From the NCBI GenBank assembly GCA_002255925.1, contig NKIH01000004.1, positions 62,001-126,000 on the forward strand: a stretch of 64,000 bases of DNA, given 5' to 3'. Positions within the stretch are counted from its first letter, which is position 1, and the number at the start of each line of letters is the position of its first letter. The notes beneath the pieces are model-generated. The model did no database searches. It saw only the letters and a list, made by a program, of their open reading frames with translations, and was not told where the DNA came from. This document shows, one piece after another, positions 53,338 to 61,340 of the stretch. This stretch comes from Burkholderiales bacterium PBB6. GTDB taxonomy: Bacteria > Pseudomonadota > Gammaproteobacteria > Burkholderiales > Burkholderiaceae_C. The position numbers were made by a program, and so were the translations under genes.

Positions 53338-54856
53338 CCTCGATGCGCCAGAGCGTTCTACCCTTGTCGCTCATCAGCGCCGGCAGCTCGGCCAGCATGG
53401 GCCACTCCTGGCGCACCACGGCCGCATCGCCCAGCACCCAACTGACAGGCGATGCGCACAAACCGTCGAGCAGCCTCGCTGGCTCGATCAGCACCTGGCG
53501 GTCTTGCGGTGATGCGAACTGGCTCGCGTCGGCGATCTCCTTGCGCCAGTTGTCAGAGGCCTGCACCGAGGGGCTGCGCCAGTCGTCCACGATGGTCACG
53601 GGGTCGGTCAGGCGCGCATGAAACGGCAGGTCATAGGCGTACTGCCGCAGCATGAAAACTTTCTCTCCCGCCAGGCGCTGGCGGTTCAGCACATCGGCAA
53701 AGCCCTGTGATGTTTTCAGTGGATGCCGTGCCAGGTAAGCGATCGTGCCGAGGCTCACCAGCACCGTGAGCGCCAGCGACACGCGCCACCAGAACAGCAG
53801 TCTGGGACGTGGCGGCCTGAAGACGAAGCTGTCGCCAATGAAGTAGGCCAGCGGTGGCACGGCAGGCAAGACGTAGCCCACCAGCTTGGATTGCGGCAGC
53901 GAGAAGAAGCCGACGATGCAGACCAGCCAGACCAGCATCAAACCGCCGATCTCATCGCGCTCGGCATCGCCTGGCTGGCGTTGGCGCCTGAGAAGCGATG
54001 TCAGCCAAGGCAGCCACGGCAAGCTCAGCAACAGCAGCAGCGCTGGATAAAACCAGAAGGGCTGGACGTTGTTGAAGCCGCCGCCTGCAAAGCGCTGGAA
54101 GTGCTGCACCACAAAAAAGTAGTGCAGGAAATCCGGGAACCGCTGTTGCTCGGCGATGAACCACGGGGCGGTGATCATCAGGAACAGCGCCGCGCCCGGC
54201 AAGGAGCACAGGCGCAGCAGCAGGCGCCAGCGCCCGCTGATCACCAGCCACACGCCGATCACCAGCGCTGGCAGCACCAGGCCGATCAAACCCTTGGCGA
54301 GCACACCCAGCCCGGCCACCACGTAAGCGCCAACCAACGCGCTGCGTGATGGTGCGTGGTGCGCCATCGACAGCACCGCGTCGGCTGCCAGCAAGATGGT
54401 GGCGCTGATGCAGCCCGCCACGAGCATGTCCAGATTGGCGAACTGCGCACCGATGAAGAACAAGGGCTGGACGCACAGCACGGCGACTGTCCAGCGTGCC
54501 ATGCGTTGGCTGCGCCATCGGCGCAGGAACACATAGAGCGCGAAGGCGCCCAGCGTCGCCCCCAGCACCGAGGCCACACGCGCCGCCCACTCGTGCATGC
54601 CGAAGAGCTTCAGCGCGCCAGCCGTGATCCAGTAGAACAGCGGTGGCTTGTGGAAGAACGGCATGCCGTCCAGCGTCGGTGTCAGCCAGTCGCCTGATCG
54701 CAGCATCTCCCAGGCGACGCCGACATAGCGACCTTCATCCGGCAAGGCCAGCGACCGCCAGCCCGCCGTCAGGGCGAGCCAGCCGAGGATGAGGGCGGCC
54801 ACGCCCCACAGCTCCCGCGTCGGCAGACGTGGGAGCACCTGTCCCTCCGCCCTCAT
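53285..54856 (-). CDS. ArnT-like lipid A glycosyltransferase (GT39/GT83)
   Basis: A 523-residue membrane glycosyltransferase with about 11-13 helices. The first periplasmic loop reads LPDEGRYVGVAWEMLRSGDW, then FHKPPLFYWITAG, matching the ArnT DE-x-R-Y and KPPL motifs. Such enzymes transfer sugars from undecaprenyl phosphate to lipid A phosphate on the periplasmic face. A C-terminal soluble domain of about 150 residues follows. Its start (54856) overlaps the GT2 stop (ATGA), so the two are coupled. Confidence 0.88.
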   Translation of the reverse strand: MRAEGQVLPRLPTRELWGVAALILGWLALTAGWRSLALPDEGRYVGVAWEMLRSGDWLTPTLDGMPFFHKPPLFYWITAGALKLFGMHEWAARVASVLGATLGAFALYVFLRRWRSQRMARWTVAVLCVQPLFFIGAQFANLDMLVAGCISATILLAADAVLSMAHHAPSRSALVGAYVVAGLGVLAKGLIGLVLPALVIGVWLVISGRWRLLLRLCSLPGAALFLMITAPWFIAEQQRFPDFLHYFFVVQHFQRFAGGGFNNVQPFWFYPALLLLLSLPWLPWLTSLLRRQRQPGDAERDEIGGLMLVWLVCIVGFFSLPQSKLVGYVLPAVPPLAYFIGDSFVFRPPRPRLLFWWRVSLALTVLVSLGTIAYLARHPLKTSQGFADVLNRQRLAGEKVFMLRQYAYDLPFHARLTDPVTIVDDWRSPSVQASDNWRKEIADASQFASPQDRQVLIEPARLLDGLCASPVSWVLGDAAVVRQEWPMLAELPALMSDKGRTLWRIEAKALDCRGTPNAGSADK

Positions 54857-55941
54857 GGGCTCGGCGCCTTGCCCAGGCCTTGGCCCATGAGCTTCTTCAC
54901 GATGTACAAGGGCCGCGCCTTGACCTCTTCGAAGATCCGGCCGATGTACTCCCCCAGGATGCCGACGGAGACGAGCTGGATGCCGGAGAACAGCATCAGC
55001 CCGACGACGATGGTCGTCCAGCCGCTGACATCGTGCCCGTAGGCGAAATAAGAAAACGTCAGGTATGCGCCATAGGCAAATGCACACAAGGCCAGCAATC
55101 CACCCATCGCGCTGACCGCACGCAGCGGCCAGGTGGTGAATGCCGTCAGGCCGTCCAGGGCCAGGCCAACCAGCTTCAGCGGCTTGTAAGCGCTTTGGCC
55201 ATGCAACCGCGCTGCGGGCACGTAGGGCACGGCCACGGCGTCAAAGCCCACCCAGGCGTACAGGCCCTTCATGAAGCGATTGCGCTCCGGGAGCGCGAGC
55301 AGCGACGACACGACGGCGCGGTCAATCAAGCGGAAATCGCCCGCATCGACGGGCACGTCGAAGCGACCCGCCGTGTTGAGCAGCCGATAGAACCAGCGCG
55401 TGCCCCATTGCTTGAAATGGCTCTCATCGTCGCGGTGCGCCCGCACGGCATAGGCCACATCGGCGCCGGCCAGCCAGTAGCGGACAAAGGTCGGAAGCAG
55501 GCTGGGCGGGTGCTGCAGATCGGCGTCCATCATCACCACGACCTCCCCGGTGCTCGCCTGCAGCCCGGCCGTCAGCGCCGCCTCCTTGCCGAAGTTGCGC
55601 GACAGGCGAATGATGACGAGGCCCGGCCGTGTCGCCCATTCATCGAACAGGGCGCCGCTGGCGTCGGTGCTGCCATCGTCAACGAGGATGATTTCCCACG
55701 CCGTACTGCATTCGCTCAGTTGGGCCGTCAGTTGCGGCAGGAGCAGTGCGAGGTTCGCCGCCTCATTTCGGCAGGGAATGACACAGGACAGCGTGGGCAG
55801 GTGCCCGCGTTCCGATTGAGCCGCCATGACACCGAGGGGCCGGGGCAGGGCGGGTGTGGCCATACTGCGTTCCCTCGCCGCTATCGCGGACAGCTCGGGA
55901 GCGCGGTGTAAGGCCTCGATTGCAGCGAGGGCTTCGTTCAT
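54853..55941 (-). CDS. ArnC/GtrB-like undecaprenyl-phosphate glycosyltransferase (GT2)
   Basis: A 362-residue GT2 enzyme. After a variable N-terminus: LSCVIPCRNEAANLALLLPQ, ILVDDGSTDASG, VVVMMDADLQHPPSLL, then two C-terminal membrane helices ending ILGEYIGRIFEEVKARPLYI, as in ArnC, GtrB and FlmF. It moves a sugar from a nucleotide donor to undecaprenyl phosphate on the inner face of the membrane. ATG 55941 follows AGAGACC; ATGs at 55863 and 55827 are possible alternatives. It is the first gene after the two-component genes on the same strand. Confidence 0.9.
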   Translation of the reverse strand: MNEALAAIEALHRAPELSAIAARERSMATPALPRPLGVMAAQSERGHLPTLSCVIPCRNEAANLALLLPQLTAQLSECSTAWEIILVDDGSTDASGALFDEWATRPGLVIIRLSRNFGKEAALTAGLQASTGEVVVMMDADLQHPPSLLPTFVRYWLAGADVAYAVRAHRDDESHFKQWGTRWFYRLLNTAGRFDVPVDAGDFRLIDRAVVSSLLALPERNRFMKGLYAWVGFDAVAVPYVPAARLHGQSAYKPLKLVGLALDGLTAFTTWPLRAVSAMGGLLALCAFAYGAYLTFSYFAYGHDVSGWTTIVVGLMLFSGIQLVSVGILGEYIGRIFEEVKARPLYIVKKLMGQGLGKAPSP

Positions 55942-56005
55942 GGCGGTCTCTGGCACTGTTGGTCGCGGTGTGACGCGGGGGTAGGAACAGTATCCAGACT
56001 AAATG

Positions 56006-56030
56006 TGACAGCCCTTCAAACGCCTGACAG
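56006..56030 (-). promoter_or_regulatory. TGACAG direct repeat upstream of the GT2 gene
   Basis: TGACAG at 56006-56011 and 56025-56030 are the same half-site 19 bases apart in the 111-base gap between the histidine kinase and GT2 genes. A candidate site for the adjacent response regulator; weak evidence. Confidence 0.35.
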
Positions 56031-56052
56031 TTGGTGCCGCGTGGGCGGGTGC

Positions 56053-57468
56053 TCAGTTTGGCAGCGGGAACCGCACGATCACACGCAGACCGGTTGGCCG
56101 TCTGTCCGAATGATCGGGGTTCCGGTCAGCGAGCGTCGCCGTGGCGTTGTGCCTGAGCGCAACCTCCTGCACGATGGCCAGCCCGAGACCGCTGCCGCCT
56201 TGGGCCGCGCCGGCGGCTTGATAGAAGCGCTCGAACACCTTGGCGCGCTCGTCCACTGGTATGCCGGGGCCGTCGTCTTCCACTTCCAGCACGCTGGTGC
56301 CATCGGCCTGGGTCGAGGCGCGCACCGTCACCCGGCCTTGTGGCGGGCAGTGTCGGATCGCGTTGTGAATGAGGTTGCCGATGAGCTCGCTCAACATCCA
56401 GGCAGAGCCGCGCACCAGCGCGGGGTGGGCGTCAAACCCCAGGTCCACCTCTGCGGTGAGCGCGAAGTCCAGCCAGCTGGAGGCGGCCTCTTCCAGCAGT
56501 GGTTGCAGATCAACGATCTGGAAGGTCTCGGCCTGGATCGCCTGGGGCCCTGAACGCGCCAGCGCCAGCATCTGGCTGGTCGAGCGGCCCATGCGCAGCA
56601 TCGCGCCGTGCAAGGCGTCCAGCCGCACGCGCTGGTGGGGATCGGCGTCCTTGCGCGCCAATTCGATTTGCGTCTGCATACCGGCCAGCGGTGTGCGCAA
56701 CTGGTGTGCCGCCACCGAGAGAAAGGCTTGCTGAGAGGCTGCCGAGTCGCGCAGGTGGGCCATCAGCCGGTTGATCGAGCCGACCAGAGGGAGCAGTTCG
56801 CCCGCCAAGCCGTCGTCCGGCACCGGGCTGAGGTCGTCCGGCTCACGAACTGACACGGCATGGCGCAGCCGATCAAGCGGCTTCATGCCCCAGTGAACGC
56901 CGATGTAGACCAGGCCGAGTGCGAGCACCACCAGGATCAGATCAGGCAGCACCGTGTCCGCCAGCACGACCTTGGCCTGTGCATCTCGGCGCCGGGTGGT
57001 CTCAGCCACGATCACGCTGACCACGCCGGCGCTGGTCTGGTGCGGGTAGGTGACCACCCGCAGGGTTCGTCCAAGATAGACGCGATCCACGAAGGTGGCC
57101 TTGTCCAGGTGAGGGTTCGCACTGGCCATGTCCTTCAGGGCGAGCTCGTCGCCAATCAGGTGGCCGTCCACGCCGCGTACCAGGTAATGCAGTCGATCTT
57201 CGGCGTCGGCTCTTTGCATGGTCAGCACCATCCGGGCCAGATGCGGCGCGAGGTCGTCTCCGTCGGTGTCGTCGGCATCCAGTTCGAGGCGTGAGGCCAG
57301 GGCAATGGCCATGCGCTCCAGCGCGAGGTCCTGGCTGTCGGTGGCGCGGTCCAGCGCGCCGTGATAGTCGTAGACGGCGCTGAGCACCAGCACGGCGAAC
57401 AGCGGCCAGCCAACCATCCGCAGCAGACGTCCCCGCAGGGTGGCGCGACGGCCGCTGGCTGGGTTCAT
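56053..57468 (-). CDS. Sensor histidine kinase, TctE/QseC type
   Basis: A 471-residue membrane kinase. Helix 1 (LFAVLVLSAVYDYH) and helix 2 (about 175-195) flank a periplasmic 2CSK_N-type domain. HAMP-like residues follow, then HisKA with His255 (LSVAAHQLRTPLAG) and HATPase_c with NLIHNAIRHC, VEDDGPGIP and GGSGLGLAIV. Its start overlaps the response-regulator stop (ATGA). It likely senses envelope or small-anion signals; the ligand is unknown. It is upstream of the GT2/GT39 genes on the same strand, which suggests control of envelope modification. Confidence 0.92.
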   Translation of the reverse strand: MNPASGRRATLRGRLLRMVGWPLFAVLVLSAVYDYHGALDRATDSQDLALERMAIALASRLELDADDTDGDDLAPHLARMVLTMQRADAEDRLHYLVRGVDGHLIGDELALKDMASANPHLDKATFVDRVYLGRTLRVVTYPHQTSAGVVSVIVAETTRRRDAQAKVVLADTVLPDLILVVLALGLVYIGVHWGMKPLDRLRHAVSVREPDDLSPVPDDGLAGELLPLVGSINRLMAHLRDSAASQQAFLSVAAHQLRTPLAGMQTQIELARKDADPHQRVRLDALHGAMLRMGRSTSQMLALARSGPQAIQAETFQIVDLQPLLEEAASSWLDFALTAEVDLGFDAHPALVRGSAWMLSELIGNLIHNAIRHCPPQGRVTVRASTQADGTSVLEVEDDGPGIPVDERAKVFERFYQAAGAAQGGSGLGLAIVQEVALRHNATATLADRNPDHSDRRPTGLRVIVRFPLPN

Positions 57469-58127
57469 GTGTCGATCCGGTAGCCGATGCCGCGCACCGT
57501 GCGGATGCTCGGACCGGCTTCGCCCAGCTTGGCGCGCAGGCGCGACACGTAGATCTCGACGGCGTTGTCCGTCACTTCCTTGTCCCAACGGCTGAGCGAG
57601 TCAGCCAGCCGGCGCTTGGACACCACCTTGGGCGCAGCCAGCACCAGGGCTTGAATCAGATCCCACTCGCGGCCGGTGAGCGAAATGGGTTGTCCCTTCA
57701 ACTGGGCCTCGTGGGTGGACAGATCCAGCGACAGCGGACCGACCACCAGTTGTGAGCTCGCGACGGACTGACTGCGCCTGATCAAGGCCTGCACCCGCGC
57801 CAGCAGTTCGGGCAACTGGAAGGGCTTGATCATGTAGTCGTCGGCCCCGTCGTTGAGGCCACTGACGCGGTCGGACAGCCCGTCGCGGGCCGTCAGAATC
57901 AGAATGGGGAGCCGGCAGCCGGCGGCCCGCAGTCGGCGCACCAGGGTGTGGCCATCCATGCCGGGCAGGCCGAGATCCAGGATGAGCAGGTCGTGCATGC
58001 CATGCGCCAAGGCATCGGGCACCCGCTCGGCTGCGGGCAGGTGATCCATCTCGTAGCCCGCGCGCGTCAGGGCCTCGCTCAGGCCGGCGGACAGCAATTC
58101 GTCATCTTCGACCAGCAAGATACGCAT
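57465..58127 (-). CDS. OmpR-family response regulator (TctD/QseB type)
   Basis: A 220-residue response regulator. The receiver (1-115) has acidic pocket VEDDE, phosphoacceptor Asp51 (LILDLGLPGMDG) and Lys in YMIKPFQLPELLAR. The winged HTH (about 125-220) includes TGREWDLIQALVLAA and VEIYVSRLRAKLGEAGPSI. It is first in the predicted five-gene-strand order RR-HK-GT2-GT39. Its phosphorylation by the neighbouring kinase is inferred from the coupled genes. Confidence 0.94.
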   Translation of the reverse strand: MRILLVEDDELLSAGLSEALTRAGYEMDHLPAAERVPDALAHGMHDLLILDLGLPGMDGHTLVRRLRAAGCRLPILILTARDGLSDRVSGLNDGADDYMIKPFQLPELLARVQALIRRSQSVASSQLVVGPLSLDLSTHEAQLKGQPISLTGREWDLIQALVLAAPKVVSKRRLADSLSRWDKEVTDNAVEIYVSRLRAKLGEAGPSIRTVRGIGYRIDT

Positions 58128-58324
58128 GGGTCCGCGTCAGGGTGAAGCCGGCTTGATTGTGGACCCAAGGTGCACGCCCACGGCGGCCTGAAGCGGGTTG
58201 GCGATAGGCAATGCCAATCAGGGGCATTCGATCAATCAATCCACAACATCAGCCGCCCGGCCTAAGATTCAACCCGTCGCAGCTTTGTGCTGCACCCCTT
58301 TTACTCACCGCAACAGGAAACTCC

Positions 58325-58888
58325 ATGTCGCTGATCAACACCGCAGTCCAGCCGTTCAAGACCCAAGCCTTCCACAATGGCAACTTCATCGACGTCTCCG
58401 ACGAGAGCCTGAAGGGCAAGTGGTCCGTGCTGATCTTCATGCCGGCCGCGTTCACCTTCAACTGCCCGACCGAGATCGAAGACGCAGCTGACAACTACGC
58501 TGCCTTCCAGGCTGCTGGTGCCGAGGTCTACATCGTGACCACCGACACCCATTTCTCGCACAAGGTGTGGCACGAAACCTCGCCGGCCGTCGGCAAGGCC
58601 AAGTTCCCGCTGGTGGGCGACCCCACCCACACCCTGACCAACGCGTTCGGCGTGCACATCCCTGAAGAAGGCCTGGCACTGCGCGGCACGTTCGTGATCA
58701 ACCCGGACGGCATCATCAAGACCGCCGAAATCCACTCGAACGAAATCGCTCGTGACGTGTCGGAAACCCTGCGCAAGCTGAAGGCTGCCCAGTACACCGC
58801 CGCCAACCCTGGCCAGGTCTGCCCGGCCAAGTGGAAGGAAGGCGCCAAGACGCTGACCCCGTCGCTGGACCTGGTCGGCAAGATCTGA
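58325..58888 (+). CDS. ahpC: Alkyl hydroperoxide reductase, peroxiredoxin subunit AhpC
   Basis: A 187-residue typical 2-Cys peroxiredoxin. The peroxidatic Cys47 lies in FNCPTEIED and the resolving Cys166 in GQVCPAKW; KGKWSVLIFMPAAFTF and GDPTHTLTNAFGVHI are family marks. It reduces H2O2, organic peroxides and peroxynitrite and is recycled by AhpF encoded downstream. ATG 58325 follows CAGGAAAC. A hairpin and 165 bases separate it from ahpF. Confidence 0.97.
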   Translation: MSLINTAVQPFKTQAFHNGNFIDVSDESLKGKWSVLIFMPAAFTFNCPTEIEDAADNYAAFQAAGAEVYIVTTDTHFSHKVWHETSPAVGKAKFPLVGDPTHTLTNAFGVHIPEEGLALRGTFVINPDGIIKTAEIHSNEIARDVSETLRKLKAAQYTAANPGQVCPAKWKEGAKTLTPSLDLVGKI

Positions 58889-58915
58889 TCTTCTGACATC
58901 CATGCCTCTGGCATC

Positions 58916-58937
58916 GGCCGGCCCGCACGGGCTGGCC
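58916..58937 (+). other. Imperfect stem-loop between ahpC and ahpF
   Basis: GGCCGGCCC - GCAC - GGGCTGGCC, nearly complementary and without a T-tract; a likely processing or partial attenuation element that lets ahpC exceed ahpF. Confidence 0.5.
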
Positions 58938-59053
58938 CCCTCTCCGGCCCTTCACGGGCCTCGTTGAAAGCAGCTCGCGGCGCCTGTCGGGGCGGCTTTC
59001 ACCGAGGTCAGCACGACTTCGCCTGAACTCCACCCGCATCACCAGGAACCGCC

Positions 59054-60619
59054 ATGCTTGACGCCAATCTGCAAGCCCAGCTCAAGGGCTATCTCGAACG
59101 CCTGCAACGACCGATCGAACTGGTCGCCTCGCTGGATGATCGTCCGGCTTCGCAGGAAATGCGCGAACTCCTCGAAGAGATCGCGCCGCTGTCGCCGCTG
59201 GTCAGCGTGCGCTACGACGGCGCCGATGAGCGTCGCCCCTCCTTCAACATCAGTGCCGTGGGCGCCGACATGGGCGTGCGTTTCGCCGCCGTGCCGATGG
59301 GCCATGAATTCACCTCGCTGGTGCTGGCGCTGCTGCAGGCCGGTGGCCACCCGCCCAAGGTGGATGCGGACACGATCGAGCAGATCAAGTCGCTGGACGG
59401 CGAGTTCGTGTTCGAGACGTACATGTCCCTTACCTGCCACAACTGCCCGGACGTGGTGCAGGCCCTGAACCTGATGGCCGTGCTGAACCCGCGCATCCGC
59501 CACGTGGCGGTGGATGGCGGCTTGTTCCAGGCCGAGGTCGAGGCGCGCCAGATCATGGCCGTGCCGAGCGTCTACCTGAACGGCCAGCCGTTCTACTCGG
59601 GCCGCATGGAAATCGGCGAGATCCTCGCCAGGATCGACACCGGCGCACAAGCCCGCGCCGCGGCCAAGCTGGCCACCAAGGAAGCGTTTGACGTGCTGGT
59701 GGTGGGCGGTGGCCCGGCCGGCGCTGCTGCCGCCGTGTACGCGGCCCGCAAGGGCATCCGCACCGGCGTGGTGGCCGAGCGTTTTGGTGGCCAGACCATG
59801 GACACCATGGGCATCGAGAACTTCATCTCGGTGCAGCACACCGAAGGCCCGAAGTTCGCCGCGGCGCTGGAAGCCCATGTGCGCGACTACAACGTCGACA
59901 TCATGAACCTGCAGCGCGTGGCGGCCGTCATTCCGGCCGAGCAGCCGGATGGCTACGTCACCGTGAAGCTGGACAACGGCGCCGAGCTGAAGAGCCGCAC
60001 CGTGGTGCTGAGCACCGGCGCGCGGTGGCGCAACGTGAACGTGCCCGGCGAGGTCGAGTACAAGAACAAGGGCGTGGCGTACTGCCCGCACTGCGATGGC
60101 CCGCTGTTCAAGGGCAAGCGCGTGGCCGTGATCGGTGGCGGCAACTCGGGCGTCGAGGCCGCCATTGACCTGGCCGGCCTGGTGGGCCATGTCACGCTGC
60201 TGGAGTTCGGTGAGCAGCTGCGCGCTGATGCGGTGCTGGTGGACAAGCTCAAGAGCATGTCCAACGTCACCATCCACACTCAGGCTCAGACGACCGAATT
60301 CACCGGCGACGGCCAGAAGCTGAACGGCCTGAACTGGACCGACCGCGCGTCCGGCGAAGCCCGCCGCATCGAGCTGGAAGGCGTGTTCGTGCAGATCGGC
60401 CTGGTGCCCAACACCGAGTTCCTGAAGGGCACGGTCGAGTTGAGCAAGCACGGCGAAATCATCATCGACGCCAAGTGCGCCACCAACGTGCAGGGCGTGT
60501 TTGCCGCCGGTGATGTGACGACGGTGCCGTACAAGCAGATCATCATCGCCACGGGCGAGGGCGCCAAGGCTGCGCTCAGCGCCTTCGACCACCTGATCCG
60601 CACCTCCGTGCCGGCCTGA
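59054..60619 (+). CDS. ahpF: Alkyl hydroperoxide reductase, flavoprotein subunit AhpF
   Basis: A 521-residue NAD(P)H-dependent disulfide reductase. The N-terminal double thioredoxin-like domain carries Cys128-x2-Cys131 ([11 protein letters not shown]); the C-terminal thioredoxin-reductase-like part has FAD sites [19 protein letters not shown], the redox pair Cys344-x2-Cys347 (YCPHCDGP) and NGS of [10 protein letters not shown]. It passes electrons from NADH to AhpC. ATG 59054 follows AGGAACC. Length matches the family. Confidence 0.97.
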   Translation: MLDANLQAQLKGYLERLQRPIELVASLDDRPASQEMRELLEEIAPLSPLVSVRYDGADERRPSFNISAVGADMGVRFAAVPMGHEFTSLVLALLQAGGHPPKVDADTIEQIKSLDGEFVFETYMSLTCHNCPDVVQALNLMAVLNPRIRHVAVDGGLFQAEVEARQIMAVPSVYLNGQPFYSGRMEIGEILARIDTGAQARAAAKLATKEAFDVLVVGGGPAGAAAAVYAARKGIRTGVVAERFGGQTMDTMGIENFISVQHTEGPKFAAALEAHVRDYNVDIMNLQRVAAVIPAEQPDGYVTVKLDNGAELKSRTVVLSTGARWRNVNVPGEVEYKNKGVAYCPHCDGPLFKGKRVAVIGGGNSGVEAAIDLAGLVGHVTLLEFGEQLRADAVLVDKLKSMSNVTIHTQAQTTEFTGDGQKLNGLNWTDRASGEARRIELEGVFVQIGLVPNTEFLKGTVELSKHGEIIIDAKCATNVQGVFAAGDVTTVPYKQIIIATGEGAKAALSAFDHLIRTSVPA

Positions 60620-60657
60620 ACGCGTGACGCACCCATGCCGCTGTCTATGATGGCGGC

Positions 60658-61041
60658 ATGAGTGCTTCGCATGATCTGGCCGCCCTGGTGCGGCACTACT
60701 GGGCAGCGGCCGTCGCCCGCGACTGGGCTGCCTTCGGTGACACCGTTCACCCGGATGTGGTGTACCGCGTGCCGCAGACCCGCGAGGTGGTGAAGGGCCG
60801 CGCCGACTACGTCGAGTTCAACCGCACCTACCCGGGTGACTGGCAGCTGGATGTGGTGAGTGTGGCCACCGGGCCGGGGCAGGCCGTGTCGCGCTGCGAT
60901 TTCACGGTGGGCGGCGCGACCGCGGTGGGCATCAGCTTCTTCACCGTTGATGAGGCTGGCCTGATCACCGCCATCGATGATTTCTGGCCCGAGGCTTATG
61001 AGCCGCCGGTGCGCATGACCGCAGTCGTTCAGCGCTACTGA
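60658..61041 (+). CDS. SnoaL/NTF2-like domain protein
   Basis: A 127-residue protein with the SnoaL-type cone: LVRHYWAAAVARDWAAFGDT, then VVYRVPQTREVVKGRADYVE and GISFFTVDEAGLITAIDDFW. Small ligand-binding or isomerase-like proteins of unknown role belong here. It follows ahpF by 38 bases. Its last 7 bases overlap the convergent CWC-type gene. Confidence 0.82.
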   Translation: MSASHDLAALVRHYWAAAVARDWAAFGDTVHPDVVYRVPQTREVVKGRADYVEFNRTYPGDWQLDVVSVATGPGQAVSRCDFTVGGATAVGISFFTVDEAGLITAIDDFWPEAYEPPVRMTAVVQRY

Positions 61042-61268
61042 GCGTGCTGACGGGGCAGCTCCAGCGGAGCGCCAGCCGCCAGCGCGCCCAGGCAAGCCAG
61101 GCACAGGCAACTTGACCAGCGCTGGCGCAGCCGGGCCTGCAAGGCCGGCGCCAGCGTCACCGTGCTGCAAGGGCAGGGCTGGTCCAGCCGCAGCGCCCCG
61201 CAGCCAAAATCACCGCCGCAGCGCGGGCACTGCGCGGGCGTCAGGGCATCGTCTTTCGAACCATTCAT
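61035..61268 (-). CDS. Cysteine-rich CWC-type small protein
   Basis: A 77-residue protein with paired cysteines: CPRCGGDFGCGALR, CPCSTVTLAP and CLCLACLG, the cysteine-rich CWC pattern (metal binding, probably zinc). The second CWC core here reads CPC rather than CWC. Function unknown. It is transcribed toward the NTF2-like gene. Confidence 0.78.
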   Translation of the reverse strand: MNGSKDDALTPAQCPRCGGDFGCGALRLDQPCPCSTVTLAPALQARLRQRWSSCLCLACLGALAAGAPLELPRQHAQ

Positions 61269-61301
61269 GCGTCGCAGTGTGCCGCAAGGCGCAGCCGTGG
61301 C

Positions 61302-61327
61302 GGCAGATGTTGCCGGCAGATGTTGCC
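61302..61327. repeat. Two-copy 13-base tandem repeat
   Basis: CGGCAGATGTTGC occurs twice back to back (61302-61314, 61315-61327) in the short gap between the CWC-type gene and the chemoreceptor stop. Confidence 0.7.
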
Positions 61328-61340
61328 CGGCGAGCCGGCC

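Noticed and set aside
58141-58324. Possible OxyR site upstream of ahpC (ATAGGCAATGCC-like)
   Set aside because: Only a loose match to the four-part ATAG-type pattern; not enough to call a site.
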